Shown piece by piece: positions 1 to 11,588 of a stretch of DNA of 64,000 bases. Origin of the DNA: Prinsepia uniflora (taxonomy: Eukaryota > Streptophyta > Magnoliopsida > Rosales > Rosaceae); the NCBI GenBank assembly GCA_032719365.1, contig CM064867.1:61378136-61442135 (forward strand), read 5' to 3'. The notes beneath the pieces were generated by a model. That model had not been told where the DNA came from. It saw only the letters and a list, made by a program, of their open reading frames with translations, and made no database searches. Positions within the stretch are counted from its first letter, which is position 1, and each line of letters opens with the position of its first letter. Both the position numbers and the translations under genes were made by a program.

Positions 1-231
1 GGAATTGAACGTGCCACCTGTCTATGAACTCGTGACGTCGTAAACTACGTCACGGTCATCGGCCAAAGTTCATTTGACCGCCAGAATGAAAAGTCAACAT
101 TTTACCCATGACCAGGGGTAAAACGGTCATTTTGCATCGTTCGTCCGATTTTACCCTACTAATCACGGATTAACCTCACTAATCGTGATTAGTCACTAAT
201 ATAATCCTGGAATTCGAGACGGGTCGTTACA
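1..231 (-). mobile_element. 5' end of long LTR (TGTAACGACCCG family), cut by window edge
   Basis: On the minus strand it starts TGTAACGACCCGTC at 231. It carries the block GTTCATAGACAGGTGGCACG shared by all long LTRs here, and matches the start of the LTR at 60880. The rest lies left of the window. It abuts another LTR of the same family, suggesting nesting. Confidence 0.8.
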
Positions 232-3100
232 TCATATATCATATATACACATAAATCACACAACCAATCTGTCACGGTTTCCAAAGTTACGCACGTGCTA
301 CCCCGGGGTCTCAAGCCCAAGTCTCTCAAGGTCATCCAGGTCAATGTCCGTAGACCAATGACCCTCCCTGAGGTTATAATACAAGCCCTCCTGAGAGTAA
401 GAAACCCAACAGGGGCGACTCCACTTAGTCAGTTCTCAGTGACTACTCCGGGGTCCATCCAGGCCAACGACCCTCCCCGGAGGAGACAGTCCAAGTAAAG
501 GAAGGTATATGAATATATATATATATATATATAGAAAACATCCTTAAAACCTTTCAAAGGATTCATGCCTGGTGCCCATAAAACGTCATGAATCATAAAA
601 ACCTTTCAAGGGTTCATGCCGGTTCCCATAAATCGTCATGAAGTCATGAACCATAAAAACCTTTCGAGGGTTCATGCAGGTTCCCATAAACCGTCATGAA
701 CCTGGAAATCCATTTAGGGTCCTCGACCCGAAAACATAAACGTAAAGTAATTGGGTCTCGTGCCCGAACACATGAATCAACTGGACATCCTGCCCGATAT
801 CTCAAGGTTTGTCACGACTCCGATCGTAGTGATGCGTGCAACCATCCATCCAAGACCGCCCTCAATCCTGGTATGTAGTCGTGAATGAATCAACCGACGC
901 GACCACCGCTAGATTATGGAGCACTCATCACCGATCGATATCCTGAACCGTCAGCACTCCGAAGTCGAGCCTCCATCAACTGCCCGGCAACAGATCGTGC
1001 ATGGTGACCTCTCCGGAAGGAACATATCCTAGTCCGGAGGCGAGCGTCGTTTGGTCCGTCACTGTGCACAAAGCACTCGCCGCGACCATGATTCAGACTC
1101 GTAGGTCAGATGGTGGGAAGTGGCTGAGCCACCCTGGGTTCAAATTGGAAAAATGGACCGTGAAAGGGAGCTTTTGAGTGGGTCGGTTTTTAGGGGTTTT
1201 TGTTAGTTCTCTTCACATATTTAGGTTTCTAAGGATTGAATAGGAAGATTGGGATTGGTTAGGAAGAAAAAGGACCAAAAATGAAGGAGAAAATGGCCTA
1301 GACCGGTCACGCCGGTTCAACTGGACAAGCTTACCAGTGGACTGGTCTGAACCGGCCGAATCGCGAAAAGGACGACTGCACAGTGCTGTCGCGTGGCTCC
1401 CACGCGCAGCCACTTCAGGTGGCGCGTGTGGGCGCGTGAGCCACTTTTTGGGGAAAGTTCCAACATACGTAATCATCTATTCGATGTAACGAACATTTTG
1501 GGAATAGTTTCGTGTCGATCGGTCATCATTTGGATAGATTTTGGGGTGTCCGAAGGTTTAGGATCGAGTTTAAAAATACTTAAAAATTCTGGAAAATTAA
1601 GGGGCTTTATAGAGAGATTAATAAGGTAGTTAGTAACCCTCTAAAATGATTTGGACAGGTTTGGGAGTCCCGGTGATGGTGATTGGCCAAATAGAGCCGT
1701 TTGGCACGCGTATCGTGGCGACAGCTCGGACGGTCTATGAGTGGACCTTTTTTTCTAAATTGATGCATGCATAAATGTTTATTATGTGCGTTAATACTTG
1801 TTTTGTGATGCCATGAGTGCATTTGTTTGTGTGGTTACGTATTGGCACGTATTTCGAGCTCAGCCTTAAAAAGAATAAACTCGGGCATGAGACCTATTTG
1901 GTTTTGTCTCAGGCATGTAGCCCTCTTGATGACCTACGGGTCTGAGTCATGGTCGCGGCGAGTGCTATGTGCACGGCAACGGACGATACGATGCTCGCCT
2001 CCGGACTGGGATGTGTTTCCTTCCAAAGAGGTCACGATGCACGAACCGTTGTTGGGCAGCCGCTAGAGGTTCGACTTCGGAGTGCTGATGGTTCAGGATA
2101 TCAATCGGGGATGGCTGCACCATGATTTAGAGGTGGTCGCGTCAGTTGATATGTTTACGGTGACATACCAGGATTGAGAGCGGTCCTGGACGGATGGTTG
2201 CGTGCATCACTACGATCGGAATCATGACTAACCCTGAGATATCGGGCACAATGCCCAGTTGAGTCATGAGTTCGGGCTTGAGGTCCAGTTACTTTACGTT
2301 TCTGATTATAGGTCGAGGACCCTAAATGGATTTCTAGATTCATGACTGTTTATGTGGACCGGGCATGAATCCCTTGAAAGGTTTTAAAGAATGTTTTGGT
2401 TATATATATATTCATATACCTTCCTTATTTGGATTGTCTCCTCCGGGGAGGGTCGTTGGCCTGGGTGGACCCCAGAGTAGTCATGGAGCACTAACTGAGT
2501 GGAGTTGCCCTCATTGGGTACCTTACTCTCAGGAAGGCTTATGGATTACAACCCACAGGGAGGGTCGTTTATCTACGGACATTGACCTGGGTGGACCTTG
2601 TGGAGACTTGGGCTTTGAGACCCCGGGTAGCACGCTCGTAGCTTTAGAAACCGTGACAGGATTGGTAGCATGATTTATATGTCTATGTTATATGATATAT
2701 GATGTACTAGTTTTGGGCTGAGTCCTACATGGATTTGGGCAGTGGCCCGTATGATTAGTTTCATTTACGTTTTTGGGCCAAGGCCCTAGTGGTTTGGTAA
2801 ATGGTTTTCGAATGCATGCATGCTTTTTAGTGAAGGGTACAAACGTCTTTTTGTGAAAATGTTTTTTTAAATTGTTGTTTTGTCCACTCACAACTTTTAA
2901 ATGTTTTGACGGCCCTTTAGGTTGATCGCTGATGCGGGCTGTAGCTGAGACTGAGACATCACATACCTCATCCGGATCCTGGCGTACTCTGAAGCCCCCA
3001 GCGGGCTAAAGTTGGAATTTCCCTTGTCTGACACTCCGTGTCAGACGGGATCAGGCGCATCCTGCGTTAATCCTGGGGGGATTGGGACGAGTCCTGACAG
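232..3100. mobile_element. Inverted pair of long-LTR segments (same family as 60880)
   Basis: Positions 232-1108 are the minus-strand 3' part of the LTR; 1108-3100 are plus-strand, ending GAGTCCTGACA. The stretch 232-1108 is the inverted copy of about 1932-2700. Shared blocks include GGAGGGTCGTTGGCC, GAGCGGTCCTGGA, ATATCGGGC and CGCCTCCGGACTGGGAT. Arm lengths differ (877 against 770) mainly because arm A has extra copies of a CCGGTTCCCATAAA-type short repeat. No reading frame here is convincing. Confidence 0.8.
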
Positions 3101-3199
3101 CAACACTCGTGAGCTTCAGAAGCAAGAATGGTGGGAAATTCCACATAGGTCGAGGAAGGATTAGTGAAATGTCTTATATGTGTGGGCACGTATCTTTCT

Positions 3200-3318
3200 A
3201 GCACGAGGCCTTTTTGATGCTCACCAGCTTTGGGTTTGGTTGGAACTCCAAAGTTAAGCGAGATTGGGTTGGAGCAATCCCATGATAGGTGACCCACTGG
3301 GAAGTTGGACATGAGTTC
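3200..3318 (+). repeat. 5S rRNA-like domain in Cassandra LTR1
   Basis: AACTCCAAAGTTAAGCGAG followed by GATAGGTGACCCACTGGGAAG is clearly 5S-derived. The internal Pol III promoter parts (box A-like AAGTTAAGCG and the box C region) are still readable with changes. This is not a ribosomal gene: the ends and several stem bases differ. Confidence 0.85.
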
Positions 3319-3623
3319 CCATGAACAAAACCATAAAGGCATGGCCCAAAGCAAACAATATCATGCTAGGGGAGTCAAGTCATCACAGAATGGTGTTAGA
3401 GCTAGACCCATATCGGAAATGTGTCAGCGAGGATGTTGGGCCTAAATGTGGGTGGATTGTAAGACCTATGAGCTTGGGAAGCAAGATCGGTGAGCAAGAA
3501 TCATGAGCTTGGGTAGCAAGAACGGCGAGCAAACTCATGAGCATGGGAAGCAAGAACGGTGAACAATCTCAAATCGCTCGGCGAAAATGTGAAGTGTCTT
3601 AAATGTGTGGGTATGCATCATCC

Positions 3624-3743
3624 TAGCACGAGGCCTTTTGGGAGCTCAATGGCTTTGGGTTTGGTTGGAACGCCAAAGTTAAGTGAGATTGGGCTGGAGC
3701 AATCCCATGATGGGTGACCAACTGGGAAGTTGCACGTGAGTTC
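3624..3743 (+). repeat. 5S rRNA-like domain in Cassandra LTR2
   Basis: Second 5S-like domain: CGCCAAAGTTAAGTGAG, then GATGGGTGACCAACTGGGAAG. Box C is closer to the 5S consensus than in LTR1, while box A has AAGT for AAGC. Confidence 0.85.
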
Positions 3744-3812
3744 CCAAAAACAAAACCATGAGGGCATGGCCCAAAAAGGACAATATCTTGCTAGGGTAGT
3801 CGAGTCATGACA

Positions 3813-5421
3813 AGACCGTTAGGAAAAACTCAGGATCCCGAGTTCGTAAATAGGCAGCATGCCAAAATCAGAGGTCGGATGAATTCGTTATGGATCATAA
3901 ATGGCTTAGGGGCATTTTGTTCATTTCACCATTGTGACATGTGATCCGCATGAGTATTCTAGAGAACTATAAAGTTTTTCATTCTTACACTCATCCACCG
4001 ACCCAAGTAGTGTTTAAATATATGTGTGAGTTTGAAAGGGGTATCGGTTGAGGGACACCAAAAATGAGGTTTGGGGGATAAAGAATCGAAAGTGAAAAAG
4101 AGAGAAATAAGTGAAATGAAGAGGAGAATAAGAAAGGGAAGAGGGAGCTGACTGAAAACAGCCCATAACCCATGGACGAGAAACCAAAAGCTAGTCCCAA
4201 AGCTGTTAATATTGTTTTGGGGCATCTAGGTGCGAAACAAAGCTTTGTAGCACCCTTCTTGGACTCAAGAGACCTGGAGAATCCAAACTTTACAAAGTTG
4301 GACGTGAGAAGGCTAAATAATGGATGATGGAATTATGGCTGAATGATCAAGTGAGTAAATCATGGATTTAGTTAAGTTTTCTCTCATTTTAATTCCATAG
4401 AACCACTTCTTGGATCAAATAGGTAGGTTTGAACGTTTAATGATGATATTTGAGCTAGGTTGTGTCGCGGGTCGGCAAACCCATGTTGCAGGAACTAGGT
4501 AGGCCTGGTTCCAAGAAGGGGATGACTCTGTGACGCGCGCAAAGCAATGTCTTTGGGCGGTGCGTGATGGTGCATCCGGCTGTTTCTCGGGATGTGATCA
4601 ACACGAAAAATATTCCTGTTTGCATTCTGAGTCTGATGATATATGGTTTGTATTGATATGATATCATTTAGCCATGTTTCTAAGGCTCCAATAGATTATG
4701 TCTACGTTTAAAATCCAAATTTAATTTCATTAAATTAAAGGGTCAAGTAAGGTTTAATTATGATTATGGGACCAAGAATGTGTGATTATGATCTTCTTAA
4801 CTGTAACAATAATCACTTTACTTTGCTAAGGATTTGATTATAAGTCTAAGTATACTTATGAGAGAAATTGAGGTAATTTGGTTATGGTAAATGGAAATGG
4901 GTCATTAAAAGGATTGTGATACCTTACTTATTAACTTGTGCAATATAAAGTTTGGTAACAAAATAGGAATATGTGAATACTTATGTATTTTTAGATTCAT
5001 GATAATAGTTTGGTTTAGAATCTCCTCTTGGTTATGAAAGAATTTATGATGGAAATATTATTCGTTTACGAATTTGGTGTATGAATAATATGGTTAGGAT
5101 TATATAATGATACGAATGAAATAATATAGAAATTAGACTTGTAATAATGTGAATGTGATGACATTATAATCTTATGATGTTATATATGATATATGATAAC
5201 AAGTTATGAAGTGATATGAAGACATACACATATTTATTTACTAGATGGTAATATTTTTCAATGAGATGAAAAGGATAAAACAACATGATGTCAATAAGAA
5301 TATATTATGATGATTAAGTTTTTCTTGACACATCCCAATCCGAAAAGTCCATTTATGGCACGAAGGCCAACACGCCACGACCTTCGTGCCATAAATGGAT
5401 TTTTCGAGTATGGGTGTGACA
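3813..5421 (+). mobile_element. Gypsy-type 5' LTR (start not defined)
   Basis: It ends GGGTGTGACA at 5421, directly before a good primer-binding site. The tail shares ATAAATGGA and the CTTCGTGCC/CTTCATGCC block with the LTR end at 15630, so the two are 5' and 3' LTR ends of one family. The 5' boundary could not be placed and the first part may belong to another insertion. A 26-bp hairpin lies close to the end. Confidence 0.6.
5341..5406. repeat. 26-bp hairpin near LTR end
   Basis: Arms 5341-5366 and 5381-5406 are inverted copies with one mismatch around a 14-base loop (core TTTATGGCACGAAGG). It lies 15 bases before the LTR terminus. Only one arm is recognisable in the partner LTR. Confidence 0.85.
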
Positions 5422-5424
5422 ATT

Positions 5425-5440
5425 TGGTATCAGAGCCTGG
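5425..5440 (+). promoter_or_regulatory. Primer-binding site, initiator tRNA-Met
   Basis: TGGTATCAGAGCCTGG lies 3 bases after the LTR end and pairs with the 3' end of plant initiator tRNA-Met. Confidence 0.85.
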
Positions 5441-8400
5441 TTCTAGGACGTGTCATTAGTTTTGGATGCTTGATAATCATACAACACGATACTCGGTGTC
5501 AGAGCCACTCCTCGAGTAATTGATACTCTTTTTAAAACACTAGTTGTTAATGGTTCACGGTTTGATTGCGCATTCTCACAAGGTAAGCCATGGTTCAATT
5601 TAACTTTTGTCACCCATAGTGACATGATTTGTAAGACTGCATTCTGTCGAAATTCGCGTTCTTGTGGTGCTTACGAGCTTGGGGATCATAATGGGTGGTG
5701 TGAATGAGGTTTTTTGGCGATGAGTGATGAGTTCATAGTTAATGAACGAACTCATTCGACGGTTTTCTCTTGCATCATTTTTTGTACTTGAGTTGACTAT
5801 GTTGACCAAGGTTTCAAGAACTGCGGAATTATGACCGACAAGCGAGGTCGTCTTTTTCAGGACATGGAACCCCAACTAGGAATTTCTACGTAGATTTTTG
5901 CAAGTCATATTTCTTATGAATGTTTTATACCTTAAGGGCTACGAAAGGAAATATTTTTCAATTATCGTGTTCGAGAAAATTTTATCTCGGATCGAGAGCG
6001 TGTAACCCATCATAGGTTTCCTATTGAGAATCTCCCGATAGTTTGGGAATCCTATCACTATTTTATAGTTGTGTGACCCAAACTCCGGTAGTATGAGCCC
6101 TAGAAACTTTTCCGATTTCTTAGTTCCAAAAGCCCCTTGCGTATTACGCCCTTACTTTGAGAAACGTTCTTTTAAACCGAGTAATTATTCCCTCAAATTC
6201 TTTCAATCAAGTTAACGGATTTTCTAAAAAAAAAAGTGATGTTTCACTTTTGTTTTGGCCACTTGCTTACCAGAGACACTTGCTTTTTTCGAACAAATTT
6301 ATTGCGGTGATGTTTTACTTTTCAAATAACTTGAGTTTACTCAACGAAATCTTGGTATCGAGAATACCACATATTGTGATGTAATACATCTTGATGCCAT
6401 ATGGATTCACCAGACTTGTTGCTAAGTTTCTTTTACAACTTGAAATTCAATCTTACTAAATCAAGCATTTTTATAACCAGGGATCACGTCCCCCTATTCG
6501 TTGCCGTTATGTAAATTTATTTACAACCATAGTTTTGAATTTACTTTCGGTAACCGCTTTTTACTTTTGACAACGGTTCATTTTTGATGAATTGTATTCC
6601 CTATCGGATTTAGTAAACACATTTAAGTACTTTAAACTAATTGTATGTTTTGGGATTTGCACCAAGTCCCACAAACTTGATTTTAATCTACGGTCTTTCC
6701 TTATCCTTTTCAAAAATTCACATGGTTTTGGAAATTCGAAAAACTGAGTTTCATCTACTCCTTTTATAGTTAAAAGTTCTTGGACAAGAATTTTAAAATC
6801 CTTTCCGTCTGGGGAAATGTGACTTCTGGAAAGTTTTTGTATTTTGGACGTTTCATTTGAGAATGGTTTAAATCCCATTTTTAGATGCTTGGTTTTTACG
6901 AACATCACCTCCCTCTTTATTTGGGTGTTAAACTACCAGATATGTACATATCTTTAAACTAGTCCCTTGGCTCAAAATAAGGTCTTTGATTTGGAGGGCG
7001 AGTATGGTGAAAGACGTACTCCAACGGCTTTGCTGCATGTCGTGATCATGGATTCAGATGATGGTTTAGGAGATATTTGAAATGAAATGTCAATGCAATT
7101 AGAATCTAACAAGGATGATCTCGGATATGTTTACCACATTTGTGGGCGTTAGACTCTTCGGTTATGTTAAAAAAATCATTCACTCCTCGTCACATCCTTT
7201 TTGCTTCGGTCCGCGTGACAGGAAGTCGTGGGGTTAGCTACCCATGCTTAACGATGACTACCGAGATTGTGACGAATTCCTCACTTTTTAGACGCAAGCC
7301 ATCTTTTCCTAGTGGTCACTCGAAAACTTTAACATTCAATGTTTTGGATCACGGATCTCGAGTTCGGAATTGAGGAAACCCATAACTGGGCTGAATCAAC
7401 ACATTTCATCCTGCCTCGTTTGGTTTTCAGTCCGCAGACCTTAGGTCACTTCTAGGTAGTATACTCCTTACCTATGGACATGTGCATTACGCTAATGTCT
7501 GAACCATACACCAATGAAGCCTTTGAACACTTGATGGTAAGAATGAGATTTCACGAAGAATCAGGGGTGTATGTATAATGGGACTTTCCTCCCTCAACCA
7601 TGTCTTCGAATTCGATGCCCCAACATGTCACAAACTATCACCCTAGATTGGGTAGTTTGTTGAGGATCTTTTTGAACACAATTAACCAAGATGGTTGGAT
7701 CTAAATTCTATCCACTACTGTACACTTCTATTCGAATGGGTTATAGTGACGTACTCAATCTCTCTTTAATTTGGAGTACAAGCATGATATTCCTACCCTA
7801 TTGTCACTAGTCATAACACTGCCTTAACCCGGAATATATCCACTGATAGGACGATCTATAATTGAGGACTAAACAACGATCTTCATCTTGTGGTGTAGGA
7901 ACCTGCCCTGACTCATACCTTTTTCGTTGGACATGACTTTTTGACTAGCATTGGTGTCGTCGAAGTTTACTTCGGGACCGGTCACACTAGTTGTGGACAT
8001 GAGAGTTTTCCTTGGCCACGTTTTAGAAACTTTTGTGAGGTTAGTGAACAAATGAGAAGACTCAATGGTCATACCCCAATGGTAAGCTTACAGCAAGGAC
8101 TAGAGTGGATATGGCTGTAGGCTTACAACTAAACGTTAAACTAAGCCATGGTTGTGGTATTGAAACTTTTTTTGGAAGTTAGACTAGCCAACCGGAACTC
8201 ATGCCCTAGCGGAGGTGGACTCGAGCATGGAGAAATTTTTTCACTACTCGTGCTTGTTGGTTGAACCTATTACAAGTGCATCGTTAACGGCTCAATGGAA
8301 GAGAATTTTGTTCCCTGATTAAGCTACTCATCCTTACTCGAAACGTTTAACCACAATTTGACCCTGAGACGTAGGGTATCGTTTCATCACTCTATTCCTT

Positions 8401-9653
8401 TTTCAGTAATTACATAAGCTCTCTCTCTTAGACTGCCTCGTCCTTTTATTCTGCTTCTAGATGCCACTCGAGTTGTGGAGTAACGTATCTATCGCTTGAA
8501 GTATTCTTTCCCCCCTTTTTTGTCTAGACTTATTGGAAATTGAACCTTAGATGTTTTTACAACGCACTGAACGAAGAATTGGGCACTTTTGCGACCGAAT
8601 TCATTACGCACTATGAGGTAAAGAAAGGATTTTCTTGAGCTTTATCGCTCTACTCAATCCCTTCTAAAAGTTTACCACATTCTGGGTGGTGGTTGATTAG
8701 GACTGTTACACCAACTCGAACTCATAAGTTATAAGAACCTTCACAGTAATCGATACATTTCCATTGAGGTGATAATTTTGACTTGCTGAATACTAAGAGA
8801 AGCTAGTGGGATTAGTTGAGAATTTTCAGCCTAAGGTATGAGGTGTTACCCTTCTTTTCCTATGGACCAAGTCGAATCAGACATGTACTTGATGTCTTTC
8901 GTATCCTTGAGTGGGACCATTGGATTAGAAGGACCCTTTAGCTAGGTTAGCTATCTGAAGTACCCCTGGACACATATGGATCGAGTTTCCACTACCTTTA
9001 TAGTAAGAGATTGATTGAGTTACCTATTCCTATCCCCAATTTAGATTACTACTTTAACGTACTAGGTCACTATTCAAATCTTGGGGCCGTCCAAGATTAG
9101 TTATCTTGATACCAACTATACGATGTTAACCGTTATCTGGAGAACCATCTCATAGGTCTTAATGATGACGGAGTAAGTATGAACTTTATTTGACCCTTCA
9201 TGTGAGAATCACCACTACCATCAGGAAGCTTGGGAAGAATCACTGATCTCTTTCTAGATGGATTATCCAGGTCGTTAGATTTGATTAATTCAAGATGAGA
9301 TACATTTCAGGATAATTTGAAGATCGAGGTCTTTCTGGTGCTTAACCTACTTAGTTTATTGGTGAAGGAAAAAAAAACAACCTACTTGTAAGTGTTCTGT
9401 ATCTTCCCAGGTAGAGACTAACCTTTAATTGAGGAATCCTTACAGGAAATTCAAGAAAACTACTCGAGAAGCATTTGATTTGGTGTATCATTTGAGAGAA
9501 ATATTTGTGGATTACTTGAGGTAAGCGAGACGATACATCAGTAGCTTGGTGATTGAGAAATAATAAATCCCTCGATGTAGCACTCATCTCTATTGGACCT
9601 TTGACTGACCTTGACCAAATTTCGGGGACAAAATTTTCCTAAAGGGGGTCGAC
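5441..9653 (+). pseudogene. Decayed gypsy internal region
   Basis: This 4.2 kb lies between primer site and polypurine tract, where gag-pol belongs. No reading frame exceeds about 115 codons, and I recognise no protease, reverse transcriptase or integrase motif with confidence. Just before the polypurine tract, AATTTCGGGGACAAAATTTT matches the end-of-pol sequence of many plant gypsy elements. Old and non-coding. Confidence 0.65.
9641..9649 (+). promoter_or_regulatory. Polypurine tract of gypsy element
   Basis: AAAGGGGGT directly before the 3' LTR start TGATACAACCC. Confidence 0.75.
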
Positions 9654-11588
9654 TGATACAACCCGTATTAAAAATTTGGAAACAAAAATGCAAAAAATTA
9701 CCATTTTGCCCATATAGCTCAATGTGAATTCAAAATGAGTTTGTGTTGGACTATCCATTTAAGTTAGACCTTGTGGATTTGGTTATTTTGGTTGTTCTTA
9801 AACTAGAGGCCCATGAGTTGGAGGCACAAATGTTAAAGGAAAATCCCTAGCCCAAAAATCTTTGTTATTTTAGGCCCTGAAAAATAGTTGGACAACCAAG
9901 CCTAATGTGGTGGCCTAACTACACTTCCTCATTGTAGCAAACCTGCACTCCCCTACTGAAGCAAACCCACACTCATGTTTAATTGAAGACTCTCGACCTC
10001 ATGAGCACCATCGTCCTTGTGTAACCGTGAACCACTTCCCAGATTCTAAGGAACTCTTCATCCTTCTCATCACTCGATCTCCTTCGCTACTGAATGGTAT
10101 GCAAAATATGCTTGTCGATTGCTTCGAGATTCACCACAAGGATGCCTTGTGTGAGAACCCACGTCTTCCTCCCTGATGTGCCTTCCTCTCTATTCTCGCT
10201 TTCACGATGTATTGGCAAGGGCTGAGAATTCGAAAGCCACCAACCGAAAAGCTAAATGACCATTATCAACCTTCCATCTACCCACGAAAAAGCAGACGAC
10301 ATATTCCCTCACCACCATGCCTAACGCGGTATCACGACGATAGCCTCAGAGCTTCAAAACTCTCCTCTGTGTATCGTGTTCTTGGTTAGACATAAAGCTC
10401 GTTGGAGCCTCCCGCCTTCATCGTAGTCAATATTGGTAAGAAAAACCCTCATTTAGTCCCTAATGATCTCCCTACGTCGTGTACAGCAGGACAAAACCGC
10501 ATGTTTGTGATTACTAATGCGAGGAATGAAGATGGTAATCGTGACCCAGCTCAGACCCGAGTCGTACCAACCCAGACCTGAGTGCAACTCGGCGAGATTC
10601 AAAGTTTATCAAGGTATTATTGAACCCTTTGAACCAAACCACCATGTTAGTCTCATTTAGTGCTTTAATCTGATCTGTTGCATACTGGTTTTGAGGGAGG
10701 TTCAACGGTGGACGGTGTTGCCGAAAATTTACAAAGACGTGATCTTTCAAGAATCGTTTTGACTAGGGCAAGTACCCTTTGAACTCAAAACGTAGTTTTT
10801 CGTAATCAAGGGCTTGAAATGGGCATGATTCATATATTTCATGTAAAAATTGGTGGAAATTTGAGAGATTTGAAGTCTCGCCGGAAAACTGGATTTTTCG
10901 GCAAGTTTTCCATTATCCAGTCGACGTGCATGATAGAGCTCCAGCGAGAATGGTCAACTGACAATCAAAAGTCAATGTCATTAGTCAACTTTCAGTAACG
11001 TTAAGTCCACGTTAGCCAACTGTTAGTTCTAACGGTCAACTAACAGAACATTTCATATTGCGCACGTACTTATATTGGGACTTTTTTGAGCTGTTGAAAC
11101 GCGTTTTAAGTCCTTTTTAAGTTGTTTTAACATCGTTTTAACCGATTTAAGTGAGATTTCTTATAGTTTTACTTGGTATTCAAACAATAACCTCTTGGTC
11201 TGAATTATTTAGGATTAGGACGAGTTGAGCCAACGTGGTTTGGCACATCGGGTGATTTCGACTCCCCGACCAAATTGTGAGTGGACCCTCTACCCTAAAC
11301 TGATTTTAATACATTATTTCTTGCATGTTTTATGATGTTATTCCTATGTTATCTTTGAGCATGCATAATTCATTATGTACTATTTACAGTATGTTTGGAA
11401 TGATTAATTATGATGCATACATAAATTTACTAATTATGTTATGATGTGTTGATCATGCATAGAATGTATGTTACTGAGTTACATGTGCATTGCATATTAG
11501 TCCCCAGGACATTAATGAGATAGTGTTAGGATCCACTTAAGAGTCGCAAGTATCTAGTTCCTTTCTATAGGCCACAGACTAGCCTCCA

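Larger units (their letters stand above)
3101..3812 (+). mobile_element. Cassandra TRIM retrotransposon remnant
   Basis: A small terminal-repeat element whose LTRs carry a 5S rRNA-like domain, the defining trait of Cassandra. LTR1 runs from about 3101 to 3387 (ending TCATCACA; its 5' end is probably cut). The internal part is only about 70 bp (3388-3457) with a decayed initiator-Met primer site (TGGTGTTAGAGC at 3391). LTR2 is 3458-3812 (TGTAAGACC...TCATGACA). No protein is encoded, as expected. The LTRs are diverged, and LTR2 has extra repeats of AGCTTGGGAAGCAAG type, so the copy looks old. Confidence 0.85.

Noticed and set aside
3200..3743. Functional 5S rRNA genes
   Set aside because: Both domains lie in LTR-like repeats with a primer site between them and differ from 5S at many stem positions; Cassandra explains them.
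6561..6908. 115-codon minus-strand frame in the decayed gypsy internal region
   Set aside because: Opposite to the element's coding strand and without known motifs; best explained as chance in decayed DNA.
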